Positions 7,219 to 17,230 are shown, counted from the stretch's first letter. The stretch: 64,000 bases of DNA from Niallia taxi (GCF_004005475.1 NZ_RZTZ01000004.1:1-64000); one strand, 5' to 3'. Notes: generated from the letters alone by a model not told the origin. Numbers and translations: made by a program.

Positions 7219-9654
7219 TCATGTCATTAAGTAAATTTTCATATTTTCAAGATGATATTCACCGAAAGAAATAGAAGGTATTGGTTTACTATAATAATAT
7301 CCTTGAATTTCATCACAATCCCATTCTTGCAAATACAGTAATTGTTCTTTTGTTTCAACACCTTCTGCCGTTACTTTGATATCAAGATTTTTAGCAACGG
7401 ACACTAATGATTGAACGATAGCAGCATGGTTCTTATTGCTTGTAATATCTCTAATAAAGGATTGATCTATTTTTATTCTATCCAATGGAAATTTAGATAA
7501 GTACGTTAATGACGTATATCCGGTCCCAAAATCATCCATAGTAATTTTAAAGCCAATCTTTTTTAGTTGATTGATTTTTTCTAATGTTAATTCAGTATTT
7601 TCAATAGCTAAACTTTCGGTTATCTCTAAATCTATTTTTTCTGGTGAAACGGAAAACTCTTCTACGCTTCTTAATAAAAATGGGATAAAATTATCGTCAA
7701 TGAACTGTTTTGGTGAAATGTTTATTGACAAGTGAAAGTCAATTGGAGAAATTGTATTCCACTCTTTATACTGTCTAAACGCTTTTCTAATGACCCAGTT
7801 TCCTAACGGAATAATTAAATCTGTATCCTCTGCTAAAGGAATAAATTCTCCTGGACTAATAAAGCCCTTTTCGGGATGCTGCCAGCGTATTAGAGCCTCA
7901 GCACCAACAATATTCTCATCTTTTACACTATGTTTAGGTTGATAATAGAGTTCAAACTGTTCTTCCTGTATAGCATTTTTTATTTCTTCATACATCGTGA
8001 TTTTTGAAAGCATGTCTTTCTCTAAGCATGATTCATATTCGGAAAAATTGTTCCGGCCAGCTTTTTTGGCAGCATACATCGCCATATCGGCATGCTTTAT
8101 TAACGTATCACAATCGTCGCCATCACTTGGGTAATAAGAAACACCGATACTCAGTGTGATTTCTTTTTGCACACCTGCTATTTTAAAGGGGCGCTTCATA
8201 TCTGTTTGAATATCTTTTATCAAACATTTAACTTCTGCTGAGCTTTTCATCTCAGTAAAGCAGATTAGAAATTCATCTCCACCAAGTCTTCCAATTAACC
8301 CTCTATCCTTAATAGTATTTTGAAACCTTTTTGCAATGAGCTTAAGCAATGTATCCCCAGCTGCATGGCCAAGATGGTCGTTAATGTCCTTGAACATATC
8401 GACATCCATTAAAATTGTCACAAAATTAGACCCCTTATTAATTTGCTCATCTACCTGTCCATAAATCCCACGACGGTTCAACAGTCCTGTAAGCTCATCG
8501 TGATACGCTAAGTAGTTCACCTTATCCTGCACTTGATTTTGTTCTGTTACATCCTGGGCAATGACATATATCCCTGTAATAGAATCATCTATTTTAATCT
8601 GTGTCGCTGTAATATTCAGATTTACACGTTGAGCATCTTTTGTGTAAATAAAGGTCTCAAAGCAGATACTGCTTCCTTTTAATACTTCATGAAGAAATGC
8701 CACTAATCCTTCCGTTTCTTCTTTTAACACAAGGTCTGTTATTTTCAGCTGAAGAACCTCTCTTAAATTGTAACCAGTTAACGTTAAAGCAGAAGGATTT
8801 ACTTCTTTAAAATTCCCTTCCAAATCTAAAATAAAAATCGCATCGGGATTATACTGAAATAATGATCTGTATTGCTGTTCATTTATTTTAAGTTTCATAT
8901 TTTGATTCTCTACTGTACCATTCTGATAGATCAATTGGTTTTCAATATAATTAATCGTTATGATAAATAATACAAGTAAACTGATAATTGACACCATAAC
9001 GATAGAGAAACCTGTAGCTTGGAATAAACTTTGTATAAACATGTAGATGGTTGAACCGAAAGAGATACTAAATATCGTAAAGAAAGTAGAGCTCTTCTTA
9101 TAAGTTATTCCCCTGTTTATCATTAATCGATCTATATGAAGATGCTCAATAATTCGCGCTATATTATATATAGAGGTTGTTAAAAGTGTAATAGAATAAA
9201 GCACATTTACATTATTTATGTATAAAGGAATGGAGTAAACTCTATCTAATAAATAAACTATATAAAGTAAGATAAATGCAGCAACCACAACACTCAATAC
9301 TAAATAAGGAGTAATCCCCTTCTTTTTGTTTGTATTATACCTAGAGGGCTTAACCGCAACCTTTCCAATTGTACTCAGCAGCAGAAAACTTACAAAACTG
9401 AATAATATGGTATATATAGTATTTTCAAAAGTAAGCAGTAAACTTACTTTTGAAAATTCAATTGCTTTTATACTTAATAGACCTATATAAGGAATAATAG
9501 AAATGATAAAACCACATAAAACAGCTAAAAACAAAGTATATAATGCTTCATGCATTTTCTTCCCTGCAACTGTTGTAGTTACAAACATATTTAGATTTAG
9601 CAACGGAACACAAATAATACAACATAAAACTAAATACAAAATCAGATTAACCAT
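7219..9654 (-). CDS. Membrane PAS-GGDEF-EAL cyclic-di-GMP enzyme
   Basis: Bifunctional c-di-GMP protein of 811 residues. About seven hydrophobic segments span residues 1-240, followed by a PAS domain (about 258-375, FQYNPDAIFILDLEG), a GGDEF domain with intact motif at 458-462, and an EAL domain with motif at 586-588. The EAL side keeps the catalytic pattern: NISPKQF, EITES, DDFGTGYTSL, the Lys in IKIDQSF and AEGVET. No RxxD inhibitory site stands at the usual place before GGDEF. Both synthase and phosphodiesterase activities are therefore possible. It is a single gene. The membrane part probably senses an unknown signal that feeds into motility or biofilm decisions. Confidence 0.92.
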   Translation of the reverse strand: MVNLILYLVLCCIICVPLLNLNMFVTTTVAGKKMHEALYTLFLAVLCGFIISIIPYIGLLSIKAIEFSKVSLLLTFENTIYTILFSFVSFLLLSTIGKVAVKPSRYNTNKKKGITPYLVLSVVVAAFILLYIVYLLDRVYSIPLYINNVNVLYSITLLTTSIYNIARIIEHLHIDRLMINRGITYKKSSTFFTIFSISFGSTIYMFIQSLFQATGFSIVMVSIISLLVLFIITINYIENQLIYQNGTVENQNMKLKINEQQYRSLFQYNPDAIFILDLEGNFKEVNPSALTLTGYNLREVLQLKITDLVLKEETEGLVAFLHEVLKGSSICFETFIYTKDAQRVNLNITATQIKIDDSITGIYVIAQDVTEQNQVQDKVNYLAYHDELTGLLNRRGIYGQVDEQINKGSNFVTILMDVDMFKDINDHLGHAAGDTLLKLIAKRFQNTIKDRGLIGRLGGDEFLICFTEMKSSAEVKCLIKDIQTDMKRPFKIAGVQKEITLSIGVSYYPSDGDDCDTLIKHADMAMYAAKKAGRNNFSEYESCLEKDMLSKITMYEEIKNAIQEEQFELYYQPKHSVKDENIVGAEALIRWQHPEKGFISPGEFIPLAEDTDLIIPLGNWVIRKAFRQYKEWNTISPIDFHLSINISPKQFIDDNFIPFLLRSVEEFSVSPEKIDLEITESLAIENTELTLEKINQLKKIGFKITMDDFGTGYTSLTYLSKFPLDRIKIDQSFIRDITSNKNHAAIVQSLVSVAKNLDIKVTAEGVETKEQLLYLQEWDCDEIQGYYYSKPIPSISFGEYHLENMKIYLMT

Positions 9655-10006
9655 AACTAACCTCCCACCAAAGACCTAAACATACTACTTTAGACCTATT
9701 ATATATTGCAACTAATCAAGAAAGGAAGATATACACATTTGTTAATGTTTGACAATCAGTTAGGAGTATATATGTTAACTCTTTCTTTTTTCATGTAAAA
9801 AACATAAAAGGAGGTTGCTTAATTCTAGGAAAAACTATTTAGTTCGATTTACCCACATTCTCCACCGATTAAACTTTTATTCTGTTCTTCTTCGAAATTT
9901 TAATAATTTATTTCGAGTTACATGAGTATAAACATGTAAAACTATTTGTATTTTCAAAAAAATGAGGTAACATTTACTTATCACATAGAACAAAGGGGAA
10001 TATTAA
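9655..10006. other. Divergent intergenic region, 352 bp
   Basis: AT-rich stretch between the divergent c-di-GMP gene and the GNAT gene; it must hold both promoters. AAAGGGGAA before 10007 is the GNAT ribosome binding site. I see no further gene, repeat or recognisable operator. Confidence 0.5.
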
Positions 10007-10483
10007 ATGATTGTTAGAGAGATAGAACATCAAGACAATGAACCAATTGCTGCCATCATCCGTCATTCACTTGAGTCTGTCGGTTTAAATATTAAGGGCA
10101 CTGCTTATTTTGATCCATCTTTAGATAATTTGACTTCTTACTACAATTCGTTGGAATCTGCTGCCTACTGGGTGGTAGAGATTAACGGTGAAGTGGTCGG
10201 CGGCATAGGAATAGCCCCTTTCAATGAAGAAAGCGGTACCTGTGAATTACAAAAGCTGTATTTAAGCCCTAAAGTCCAAGGAAAAGGCTATGCTAACCTT
10301 CTGATGGAAACTGCATTGGACTTTGCTGCAAAGCATTATAATAATTGCTATTTGGAGACACGCCAACAATTAAAGGCTGCGTGTGCTCTCTATGAAAAGT
10401 TCGAATTTGAACTATTGGCAAAGCCATTAGATGGGTCAGAGCACTCCGCAATGGATGCATGGTACATAAAGAAGCTTAATTAG
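10007..10483 (+). CDS. GNAT-family N-acetyltransferase
   Basis: Stand-alone acetyltransferase of 158 residues. The acetyl-CoA binding core is visible as LYLSPKVQGKGYANLLME (about residues 86-103), matching the GNAT motif A pattern Q/RxxGxG/A. The preceding strand is GGIGIAPF and the C-terminal region CYLETRQQLKAACALYEKFEFE is typical of the fold. The substrate cannot be deduced: it stands alone between a c-di-GMP enzyme and a permease, both read the other way. The start is backed by AAAGGGGAA. Confidence 0.88.
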   Translation: MIVREIEHQDNEPIAAIIRHSLESVGLNIKGTAYFDPSLDNLTSYYNSLESAAYWVVEINGEVVGGIGIAPFNEESGTCELQKLYLSPKVQGKGYANLLMETALDFAAKHYNNCYLETRQQLKAACALYEKFEFELLAKPLDGSEHSAMDAWYIKKLN

Positions 10484-10551
10484 GCTTAACATCTCACGAC
10501 AGTTGCAAATATTAGCATCTGTCGTTTATTTTGCCTTAATACAAAACAAAA

Positions 10552-10572
10552 AAAGCAGCCAAAGGCTGCTTT
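10552..10572 (-). terminator. Terminator of the amino-acid permease gene
   Basis: AAAGCAGCC, AAA loop, GGCTGCTTT, directly after the permease stop. On the minus strand it runs into a T-rich tract. Confidence 0.8.
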
Positions 10573-10576
10573 CCAA

Positions 10577-11962
10577 TTAATTATTCAATTTACTATTTTT
10601 CCTTGAAAATACGAAGTAAATGACCGTTCCAACTGCCAGCCAAATAACAAAAGCAATCCAAGTAATTCCTGGCAAGCTGATTGCTAAACCAATACAAAGA
10701 AGGGCGCTGATAATTGGCAATACCGGTACGAATGGTACTCGGAAGGAACCTTTAAGTTCAGGGAATTTTTTACGCAATACAATAATCGCGATTGAAATTA
10801 ACGTAAAGGCTGCCAATGTACCCATGTTTACTAAATGAGCCAGTGTAGACAAATTTACAAAACCAGCGATACATGCAGCAATAATTCCTGTCAGCCATGT
10901 ATTTTTGAATGGTGTTTTTGTTTTATTGTTTACAGAAGAAAGCATCTTCGGCAGAAGACCATCACGGCTCATTGCATAGCTTAAACGCACTTGTGCGTAA
11001 ATCAATGCAAGAATAACAGTTGTAATCCCCATTACTGCCCCGATTGATATAATCCCTGCAATCGCATCTTGTCCTACTGATTCTAATGCAAGTGAAACTG
11101 GCGCTCCTACACCAAGTTGTGTGAATGGAATCATTCCAGTTAAGACAGCTGATACCGCAATATATAATACTGTACAAATTGCCAGTGACCCGATAATACC
11201 AATAGGCATTGTTTTGCCTGGATTTTTCACTTCTTCAGAAGCTGTTGCGATAACATCAAAGCCGATATATGCAAAGAAAACAGTTGCTGCTCCAGTAATT
11301 ACTCCATTGAAACCAAATGGCATGAATGGAGTCCAGTTATCTGGCTTCACATACCAAACACCGACAATAATGAATAATATGATAACTGCTAGTTTAACGA
11401 AAACCATTATATTGTTGAATTTGATACTTTCTTTTACACCTTTTGAGACCAATGCAGTGATGGCTAAAATAATAAGCATCGCCGGAAGGTCGACAAGCCC
11501 ACCTTTACCCGTTCCAGGGGCTGACGTAATGCTTGCTGGCAAGTTAATATTAAAGCCTGCGATCAAGGATTGGAAGTAAGCTGACCAGCCTGTTGCGACT
11601 GCTGCTATGGCGAGAACATATTCCATCATCAAGTCCCAGCCAATTAAAAAGGCAAATAACTCACCTAGTGTTGCATAAGTGTATGTGTAAACACTACCGG
11701 ACAGCGGAACTGCCGACGAAAATTCTGCATAACAAAATGCTGCAAGTGCACAAGCGATACCTGCAAGTACAAAGGAAAGAATAATGGCTGGACCTGCACT
11801 TTCCGCTGCTACAACTCCTGTTACAACGAAAATACCTGTACCAATTACACAGCCGACACCCAAAAAGATGAGATCCATAATCCCCATCGATCGGCTCAGC
11901 GTTTTATTTTGAGATTGCGAAATCATCACATTCACAGATTTTCTACGAAAAAGTTGACTCAA
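10577..11962 (-). CDS. APC-superfamily amino acid permease (YfnA/CAT type)
   Basis: Integral membrane transporter of 461 residues with about twelve helices. The first helix carries the APC signature GVGCVIGTGIFVVTG (about residues 36-50), the broken substrate-binding helix. The sixth contains FFAYIGFDVIATASEEVKNP, the usual second signature of cationic/branched-chain permeases such as YfnA and BcaP. Substrate specificity cannot be read from the sequence. The coded start is one of two; an internal Met at residue 13 is possible. It is a single-gene unit closed by a hairpin. Confidence 0.88.
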   Translation of the reverse strand: MSQLFRRKSVNVMISQSQNKTLSRSMGIMDLIFLGVGCVIGTGIFVVTGVVAAESAGPAIILSFVLAGIACALAAFCYAEFSSAVPLSGSVYTYTYATLGELFAFLIGWDLMMEYVLAIAAVATGWSAYFQSLIAGFNINLPASITSAPGTGKGGLVDLPAMLIILAITALVSKGVKESIKFNNIMVFVKLAVIILFIIVGVWYVKPDNWTPFMPFGFNGVITGAATVFFAYIGFDVIATASEEVKNPGKTMPIGIIGSLAICTVLYIAVSAVLTGMIPFTQLGVGAPVSLALESVGQDAIAGIISIGAVMGITTVILALIYAQVRLSYAMSRDGLLPKMLSSVNNKTKTPFKNTWLTGIIAACIAGFVNLSTLAHLVNMGTLAAFTLISIAIIVLRKKFPELKGSFRVPFVPVLPIISALLCIGLAISLPGITWIAFVIWLAVGTVIYFVFSRKNSKLNN

Positions 11963-12362
11963 AGCTGTAATCCTCCCAGAATGTTAATTAAAATTAAAAT
12001 TTTCAAACAATTTAATCTAAATAAGGTGTACTCTATTAATTGCTTGAAATTTTACTCCGCTGATTATAAAAGGTATAAATACATTATGTCAATGGAAGTT
12101 TTCTTGTATTTTTCGCTTTCTTCCTAACATTACTTTAATACAATAATATTAGTGCATTCTCCTATTATTTCCGTATGATTACTGTCCTTATATATGTCTT
12201 AATAGATTATGTGCTAGTAGCTTGTTGAGGATTTCACATGATAATAGTTATTTATACTTTCCTATAGCAGGAAAACTGTCTCATAAGCATCCTTCACTTT
12301 GTTATTCTTCTATAACTTATCCTCCGAAAAACTTTCTTGATTTTTTTTGTCTTTAAATAAAA
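11963..12362. other. Intergenic region, about 400 bp
   Basis: AT-rich leader region of the permease gene and the 3' flank of the YitT gene. I see no gene, riboswitch-like conserved core or repeat in it. Confidence 0.45.
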
Positions 12363-12364
12363 GA

Positions 12365-12387
12365 GGTGTACCTAATTTAGGTACACC
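12365..12387 (-). terminator. Terminator of the YitT-family gene
   Basis: GGTGTACCTA, ATT loop, TAGGTACACC: a perfect 10-bp stem 9 bp past the stop codon, followed on the minus strand by CTCTTTTATTT. Confidence 0.85.
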
Positions 12388-12395
12388 AATATCGA

Positions 12396-13250
12396 TTAGC
12401 TTCTTGGAAAATCTCTCGGCAATGAAAATCCTCTGCCGATTATATCTGAAGCATTTAAGAAAATGACAAAGGAACTATTGTCGCTTCTTTGAATTAGTTC
12501 TTTTAAATATACAGCCTCAGATTGTTCTACTACACTGAAAAGTAATGCCTTCTTCTGATTGCTGTACCCTCCTTCAGACCAAACCTTCGTGAAGCCTCTA
12601 TCAATTTCATTACGAATTAAATCTGTAATTTTCTGTTCGTTTTCAGTCACTATTAAGACAAGCTTAGAAGTGGATGAACGAAGTTGGACAACATCTATTG
12701 ATTTTCCAATGATGAACATGGCTATCATTCCATATAGTGCTCTTTCAAAATCAAAAACGAACATGGCTACTATAACGATACAGCCGTCAATCAGAAATTG
12801 GGAATAACCACTCGACAAACGAGTGTACTTTTTAATGAGCTGTCCAAAAATTGTTGTCCCACCAGTAGAGCCTTTACCACGGAATACAAGACCAATCCCG
12901 ATTCCGCTAAGTATTCCACCGTAAATAGAAGCCAGCAATGGATCCTCTACTGAAAACGGCAAATAGGATGTCAGCCAAATAAATGTTGGCAGCAGCGTAG
13001 TTCCAACAAAGGTGCGGATGCTGAAATCTTTACCAAGAAGAAAATAGCCTAATACAAATGTTGGAATATTGATTGCCCATTGCACAACTGCTGGGCTCCA
13101 GCCATTCAGTTTGTTCAAAATGATACTTATTCCTGCTACTCCTCCTGCCGTGATAGATGCAGGCAATAGAAAAATATTAAATGCCAAACCTACTAAAAAT
13201 GTTCCAAGAATAATTAAACTATAAGAACGAAATTCTTGTTTACTTTGCAT
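12396..13250 (-). CDS. YitT-family membrane protein
   Basis: Protein of 284 residues with five or six membrane helices in the N-terminal two thirds (FLVGLAFNIFLLPASITAGGVAGI is the YitT family start) and a soluble C-terminal domain of the DUF2179 type (about residues 210-280, VLIVTENEQKITDLIRNEIDRG). Bacilli carry several paralogues whose transport role is unknown. It is monocistronic. The ATG is preceded by AAGGATTT. Its promoter region faces the leuA leader. Confidence 0.88.
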   Translation of the reverse strand: MQSKQEFRSYSLIILGTFLVGLAFNIFLLPASITAGGVAGISIILNKLNGWSPAVVQWAINIPTFVLGYFLLGKDFSIRTFVGTTLLPTFIWLTSYLPFSVEDPLLASIYGGILSGIGIGLVFRGKGSTGGTTIFGQLIKKYTRLSSGYSQFLIDGCIVIVAMFVFDFERALYGMIAMFIIGKSIDVVQLRSSTSKLVLIVTENEQKITDLIRNEIDRGFTKVWSEGGYSNQKKALLFSVVEQSEAVYLKELIQRSDNSSFVIFLNASDIIGRGFSLPRDFPRS

Positions 13251-13394
13251 TATGTTAAAATCCTTTCTTATACTGAATATAAGGTTTAATAATAACCGAA
13301 CAATAGATTTCCGACAATAGAGAAAAACAATGTCAGAAAATATAACAAGTTACTAGACAATTTAGAAAAGTTTTAAAATGACAAAAATCGTCTG

Positions 13395-13423
13395 TTGACT
13401 GAATTCAAAATTAATTATAAAAT
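13395..13423 (+). promoter_or_regulatory. Sigma-A promoter of leuA
   Basis: TTGACT (13395-13400), 17 bp, TAAAAT (13418-13423). The T-box leader follows at once. Confidence 0.7.
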
Positions 13424-13434
13424 GGAGAAAATTA

Positions 13435-13689
13435 AGAAAACGAAACGCTAGGATTGGGAGTATTAAGGGATATTTATTGCTTAGAGAGCTGTCGGCTGGT
13501 GAAAGACAGACAATAAACTCCCCCAACTCGCCCAGGAGTGGTAAGGCTGAAATGTAAGTCTTAACGGCTGACTGCCGTAATCAAGTCGTAAAGTGGGTTC
13601 ATCCTATTTCTATTTAAGGGTGAATCAAAAAGAGTGGTACCACGAAGGTAAAGCCTGTCGTCTCTTATAGAGACAACGGGCTTTTTTTA
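13435..13689 (+). promoter_or_regulatory. T-box riboswitch, leucine type, of leuA
   Basis: The leader has the T-box core AGAGTGGTACCACG (13631-13644), followed by a terminator whose arms are AGCCTGTCGTCTC and GAGACAACGGGCT plus a T run (13651-13688). Stem I contains AGAGAGCTGTCGG and GGTGAAAGACAG. A CTC (Leu) triplet at 13518-13520 fits the expected specifier position. Uncharged tRNA-Leu would pair with the T-box core and prevent termination, turning on leuA. The specifier choice is inferred partly from the downstream gene. Confidence 0.88.
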
Positions 13690-13741
13690 TTTTCCTTACA
13701 AAGATTCTCCCTATTAAATTAATCCAAAAAGGTGGTCAGTA

Positions 13742-15445
13742 GTGATGAAAAATACCGAAAAATATTCCAGAGGTTATTTTACCCCTCCCGCAAAAAGTTT
13801 GAAATGGACAGAGAAGGAGTACATTGAAGCAGCTCCAACATGGTGCAGTGTGGATCTTCGAGATGGCAACCAAGCGCTAATTGTACCAATGAGTCTAGAA
13901 GAAAAACTGGAATATTTTCAATTGCTATTGGAAGTAGGCTTCAAGGAAATTGAAGTTGGTTTTCCGGCAGCATCTGATACAGAATATGCCTTTTTGCGGA
14001 CATTAATTGAACAAAACTTGATTCCAGAGGATGTAACAATCCAAGTGCTGACACAATCAAGAGAGCATATTATTAAAAAGACGTTTGAATCTCTTAAAGG
14101 TGTTAATAAAGCAGTTGTCCATCTGTACAACTCTACATCTGTTGCACAGCGGGAACAGGTTTTCCAAAAGTCAGAACAAGAAATAATAGATATTGCCGTT
14201 ACTGGTGCTAAGCTATTGAAAAAATACGCAGCAGAAACAGAAGGCAACTTCCAATTTCAATATTCACCAGAAAGCTTCACAGGAACAGAGATGGAATTTG
14301 CACTAAACATCTGTAACAGTGTACTAGACATCTGGAAGCCAACTGTGGAAAACAAGGTTATCATCAACTTACCTGCAACTGTATCCATGTCAATGCCACA
14401 TGTTTATGCAAGCCAAATCGAATACATGAGTGAGCACTTAAGCTTTCGGGACAACGTCATTCTATCGCTTCATCCACATAATGACAGAGGTACAGGTGTT
14501 GCAGATGCCGAGCTTGGAGTCCTTGCAGGCGCACAAAGGGTGGAAGGAACATTGTTCGGAAATGGCGAAAGAACAGGAAATGTTGACATTGTCACACTTG
14601 CACTGAATATGTATTCACACGGCGTTGAGCCGAATTTAAATTTCAATAATATTCCTGGCATCCTAGCAAAATACGAAAAATTGACAAGAATGAGGGTTCC
14701 TGAAAGACATCCGTATGGTGGTGAGCTTGTCTTTACAGCATTCTCAGGCTCCCATCAGGATGCAATTGCTAAAGGCATGAAATGGCGTGAGGAAAAGAAT
14801 CGCGACTATTGGACAGTGCCTTACCTATTAATTGATCCTAAGGATATTGGCAGACAATATGAAGGAGATATTATCCGCATTAACAGCCAATCCGGTAAAG
14901 GTGGCATCGGTTATATCCTTAAACAAAATTATGGTCTTGATCTTCCTGCTAAAATGCGTGAAAGCTTTGGATATGCTGTTAAAAAAGTATCCGATAACCT
15001 TCATAAGGAGCTTATGCCTGACGAAATTCATGATATCTTCCTGAATGAATACGTCAATATAGATGCTCCAGTTGAATTCATTGAATATCAATTCTCGCAA
15101 AATAACAGCTATGACACAACAGTGGCAGTGAAAAAGGACAATACTGTCCATGAATTTAGTGGCAAAGGGAACGGCAGACTTGACGCTATCAGTAATGCCC
15201 TACAATCGTCATTGGGTATCCAATACAAGGATTTAGTTTATACAGAGCATGCCCTTGAAACAGGTTCCGAGTCAAAAGCCGTTTCTTACGTTGGCTTTAC
15301 AGCCGCAAACGGCTCCGTTTACTGGGGATGTGGAATCGATGCAGACATTATGACATCCTCCATTAAAGCCCTGTTCAGTGCCGTTAACAATATGGTCAGC
15401 AGTGAACAGCCTGCTGCAGAGCAAGGATATTCCTTGTCTAAATAA
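13742..15445 (+). CDS. leuA: 2-isopropylmalate synthase, long (type 2) form
   Basis: Enzyme of about 567 residues that condenses acetyl-CoA with 2-ketoisovalerate, the first committed step to leucine. Visible marks are the metal-binding start SVDLRDGNQAL (about residues 36-46) and LHPHNDRGTGVADAELGVLAGA (the HxH-type site). The C-terminal part (about 430-560) is the LeuA regulatory domain, ending in the expected IDADIMTSS region. The long type is unlike the roughly 510-residue enzyme of B. subtilis. GTG at 13742 and ATG at 13745 both follow AAGGTGG. It stands alone, away from any leuBCD, behind its own T-box. Confidence 0.92.
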   Translation: MMKNTEKYSRGYFTPPAKSLKWTEKEYIEAAPTWCSVDLRDGNQALIVPMSLEEKLEYFQLLLEVGFKEIEVGFPAASDTEYAFLRTLIEQNLIPEDVTIQVLTQSREHIIKKTFESLKGVNKAVVHLYNSTSVAQREQVFQKSEQEIIDIAVTGAKLLKKYAAETEGNFQFQYSPESFTGTEMEFALNICNSVLDIWKPTVENKVIINLPATVSMSMPHVYASQIEYMSEHLSFRDNVILSLHPHNDRGTGVADAELGVLAGAQRVEGTLFGNGERTGNVDIVTLALNMYSHGVEPNLNFNNIPGILAKYEKLTRMRVPERHPYGGELVFTAFSGSHQDAIAKGMKWREEKNRDYWTVPYLLIDPKDIGRQYEGDIIRINSQSGKGGIGYILKQNYGLDLPAKMRESFGYAVKKVSDNLHKELMPDEIHDIFLNEYVNIDAPVEFIEYQFSQNNSYDTTVAVKKDNTVHEFSGKGNGRLDAISNALQSSLGIQYKDLVYTEHALETGSESKAVSYVGFTAANGSVYWGCGIDADIMTSSIKALFSAVNNMVSSEQPAAEQGYSLSK

Positions 15446-15455
15446 TAGAGGAATG

Positions 15456-15481
15456 AGAACCCTGTTTATGCAGGGTTCTTT
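15456..15481 (+). terminator. Terminator of leuA
   Basis: AGAACCCTG, loop TTTATG, CAGGGTTCTTT, ten bases past the leuA stop. Confidence 0.85.
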
Positions 15482-15586
15482 ATGTTTAATTAAACTATGT
15501 TAATATTATTAAGTGGATGGGGAACTCATTGCTTCCCTATAATCCTTATGTTAATAAACAGCAAAAGTATCTTAAAGGAGGAACAT

Positions 15587-16240
15587 ATGATAAAAGGAAT
15601 CATTTTCGACTTTGATGGGCTTATTTTTGACACAGAAACACATCAGTACCACTTACTGCAGGAGCTATTTACAGAACATAGCTGTGAATTGCCTTTAGAA
15701 TTATGGCAAAAAGAAATAGGCACACACACAGATTTCTCCCCATTTGTTTACCTGGAAGAACAGGCTAAAAGAAAACTCGACTTAAAAATTTTAGAAACAG
15801 CTTTTCAAGAAAACTTTCTTCGCAAGCTCGAACTGGAAAAAGAAAGACCTGGTGTTAAAGATTATCTCGATACAGCCAAATCATTAGGTTTAAAAATTGG
15901 TCTTGCTTCTAGCTCCAATTATGATTGGGTTTCCAAGCATTTAAAAAGATTAGGTTTATTTGATTATTTTGACTGCATCAAAACCTCTGACGATGTAGAA
16001 AAAGTAAAACCAGATCCAGCTTTATACATAGAAGCAGCCCGCTGCCTGGAGCTGCAGCCAAATGAATGTATAGCATTTGAAGATTCTGCTCACGGTGCAC
16101 AAGCAGCTAAAACAGCAGGCTTGAATGTTGTTATTTTCCCAAATGAAGTGACAAATGCAATGCAATTCTGCGATGTGGATTACCGCTTTGATTCCATGAT
16201 GACAATGCCACTAGCTGATTTAATATCTAAATATAAGTAA
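15587..16240 (+). CDS. HAD-superfamily phosphatase (YhcW/PGM-like)
   Basis: Cytoplasmic hydrolase of 217 residues. HAD motif I is FDFDGLIFDTE (nucleophile Asp in DFDG near residue 9). Motif II is GLASSSN. Motif III/IV is VKPDPALY plus AFEDSAHGAQAAKTAG. The cap insertion between motifs I and II is the helical type of beta-phosphoglucomutase relatives. The frame is open upstream to 15497, but AAAGGAGGAAC stands just before the ATG at 15587. The substrate is unknown. A ROK sugar kinase follows convergently, so a sugar phosphate is plausible but unproven. Confidence 0.88.
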   Translation: MIKGIIFDFDGLIFDTETHQYHLLQELFTEHSCELPLELWQKEIGTHTDFSPFVYLEEQAKRKLDLKILETAFQENFLRKLELEKERPGVKDYLDTAKSLGLKIGLASSSNYDWVSKHLKRLGLFDYFDCIKTSDDVEKVKPDPALYIEAARCLELQPNECIAFEDSAHGAQAAKTAGLNVVIFPNEVTNAMQFCDVDYRFDSMMTMPLADLISKYK

Positions 16241-16252
16241 TATAAGAAGCAC

Positions 16253-16290
16253 AAAAAGGAATAACCTCACATGAGGCTATTCCTTTTTTT
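16253..16290. terminator. Terminator of the HAD phosphatase gene
   Basis: AAAAAGGAATAACCTCA and TGAGGCTATTCCTTTTTTT form a long stem with a T run. It may also serve the converging ROK kinase gene. Confidence 0.85.
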
Positions 16291-16318
16291 ATATTTAAAC
16301 ATTTCGTCTTACAATTAC

Positions 16319-17230
16319 CTACTGTTTAGTCACTATTTCCTTTTCCTTGCTGACAAAAAAATGATAAAGTGCCCCGTAAAGATTTGCATCATTTCGGAAC
16401 TTGCAAACTTCTATTTTCGGATTAGCCATATGAGGAGGATTAGCTGACTTTATTTCCTCTATTGCCCACTTTGTTCTTTCAATTAAGATAGGCTGAGCAC
16501 TGATTCCGCCGCCAATTGCAAATATCTCCGGATCTAAAATATATTGCAGGTTCAATATTTGGGAAGCTAGATAAAAACAAAACTCATTGAATATTTCATT
16601 TGCTTCTTCATCCTGATTGTTTATGTATTCAAATACAGCTTCGCCATCTGTTGGATCATCCAGCTGCTTTGCTTCTCCGATAAGACGCACCATTCGCACT
16701 GCCGAACAATCGGAGCCAAAAAACTGGGCTTTCCTGCTTGTCATGTCTATTTTATCCATTACAAAGCTCATTTCACCAGCAGATAGATTCACTCCACGAT
16801 GCAGTTTGCCGTCAACAACAATACCACCGCCTACACCGCTTCCAAGCACTAATACAACTGCATCCTTGGCACCCTTAATACTTCCAAGCCACAATTCAGC
16901 TAAAGCAGCACACTTCCCGTCATTTTCAATGGAGACATCTTTTCCGTACCTGTCCCCAATTCTTTTCGCAAGATTCACTTCATGAAGAAATGGAAAGGAT
17001 CCTCCATAATAAATCATACCTGTATCTACATCTACCGTCCCTGGACAGCTTACAGCAATCCCTTTTACGGACGATAAGTCGTGTTCATCCAAAATTCCAA
17101 ACAGAACCTCTTCAAAATCGTCCAAATTCGTTCGAGGCGCGGGCATTTTCCCTTTTGAAGAAATATTCCCAGCAGTATCCATCAATGCATATTTAATAAA
17201 CGTTCCACCGATATCAAGTACGAAATACAT
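16319..17230 (-). CDS. ROK-family sugar kinase (BglK-like)
   Basis: Kinase of 303 residues. The N-terminal phosphate loop is LDIGGTFIKYALMD, the ROK core is VLGSGVGGGIVVDGKLHRG (about residues 128-146), and GEMSF follows. It lacks the zinc-binding CxCGxxGC motif of classical ROK glucokinases and repressors. That fits the beta-glucoside kinase/N-acetylmannosamine-type branch of Gram-positives. The PTS beta-glucoside operon of this window lies 10 kb away, so a link is only suggestive. It stands alone in its operon. Confidence 0.85.
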   Translation of the reverse strand: MYFVLDIGGTFIKYALMDTAGNISSKGKMPAPRTNLDDFEEVLFGILDEHDLSSVKGIAVSCPGTVDVDTGMIYYGGSFPFLHEVNLAKRIGDRYGKDVSIENDGKCAALAELWLGSIKGAKDAVVLVLGSGVGGGIVVDGKLHRGVNLSAGEMSFVMDKIDMTSRKAQFFGSDCSAVRMVRLIGEAKQLDDPTDGEAVFEYINNQDEEANEIFNEFCFYLASQILNLQYILDPEIFAIGGGISAQPILIERTKWAIEEIKSANPPHMANPKIEVCKFRNDANLYGALYHFFVSKEKEIVTKQ

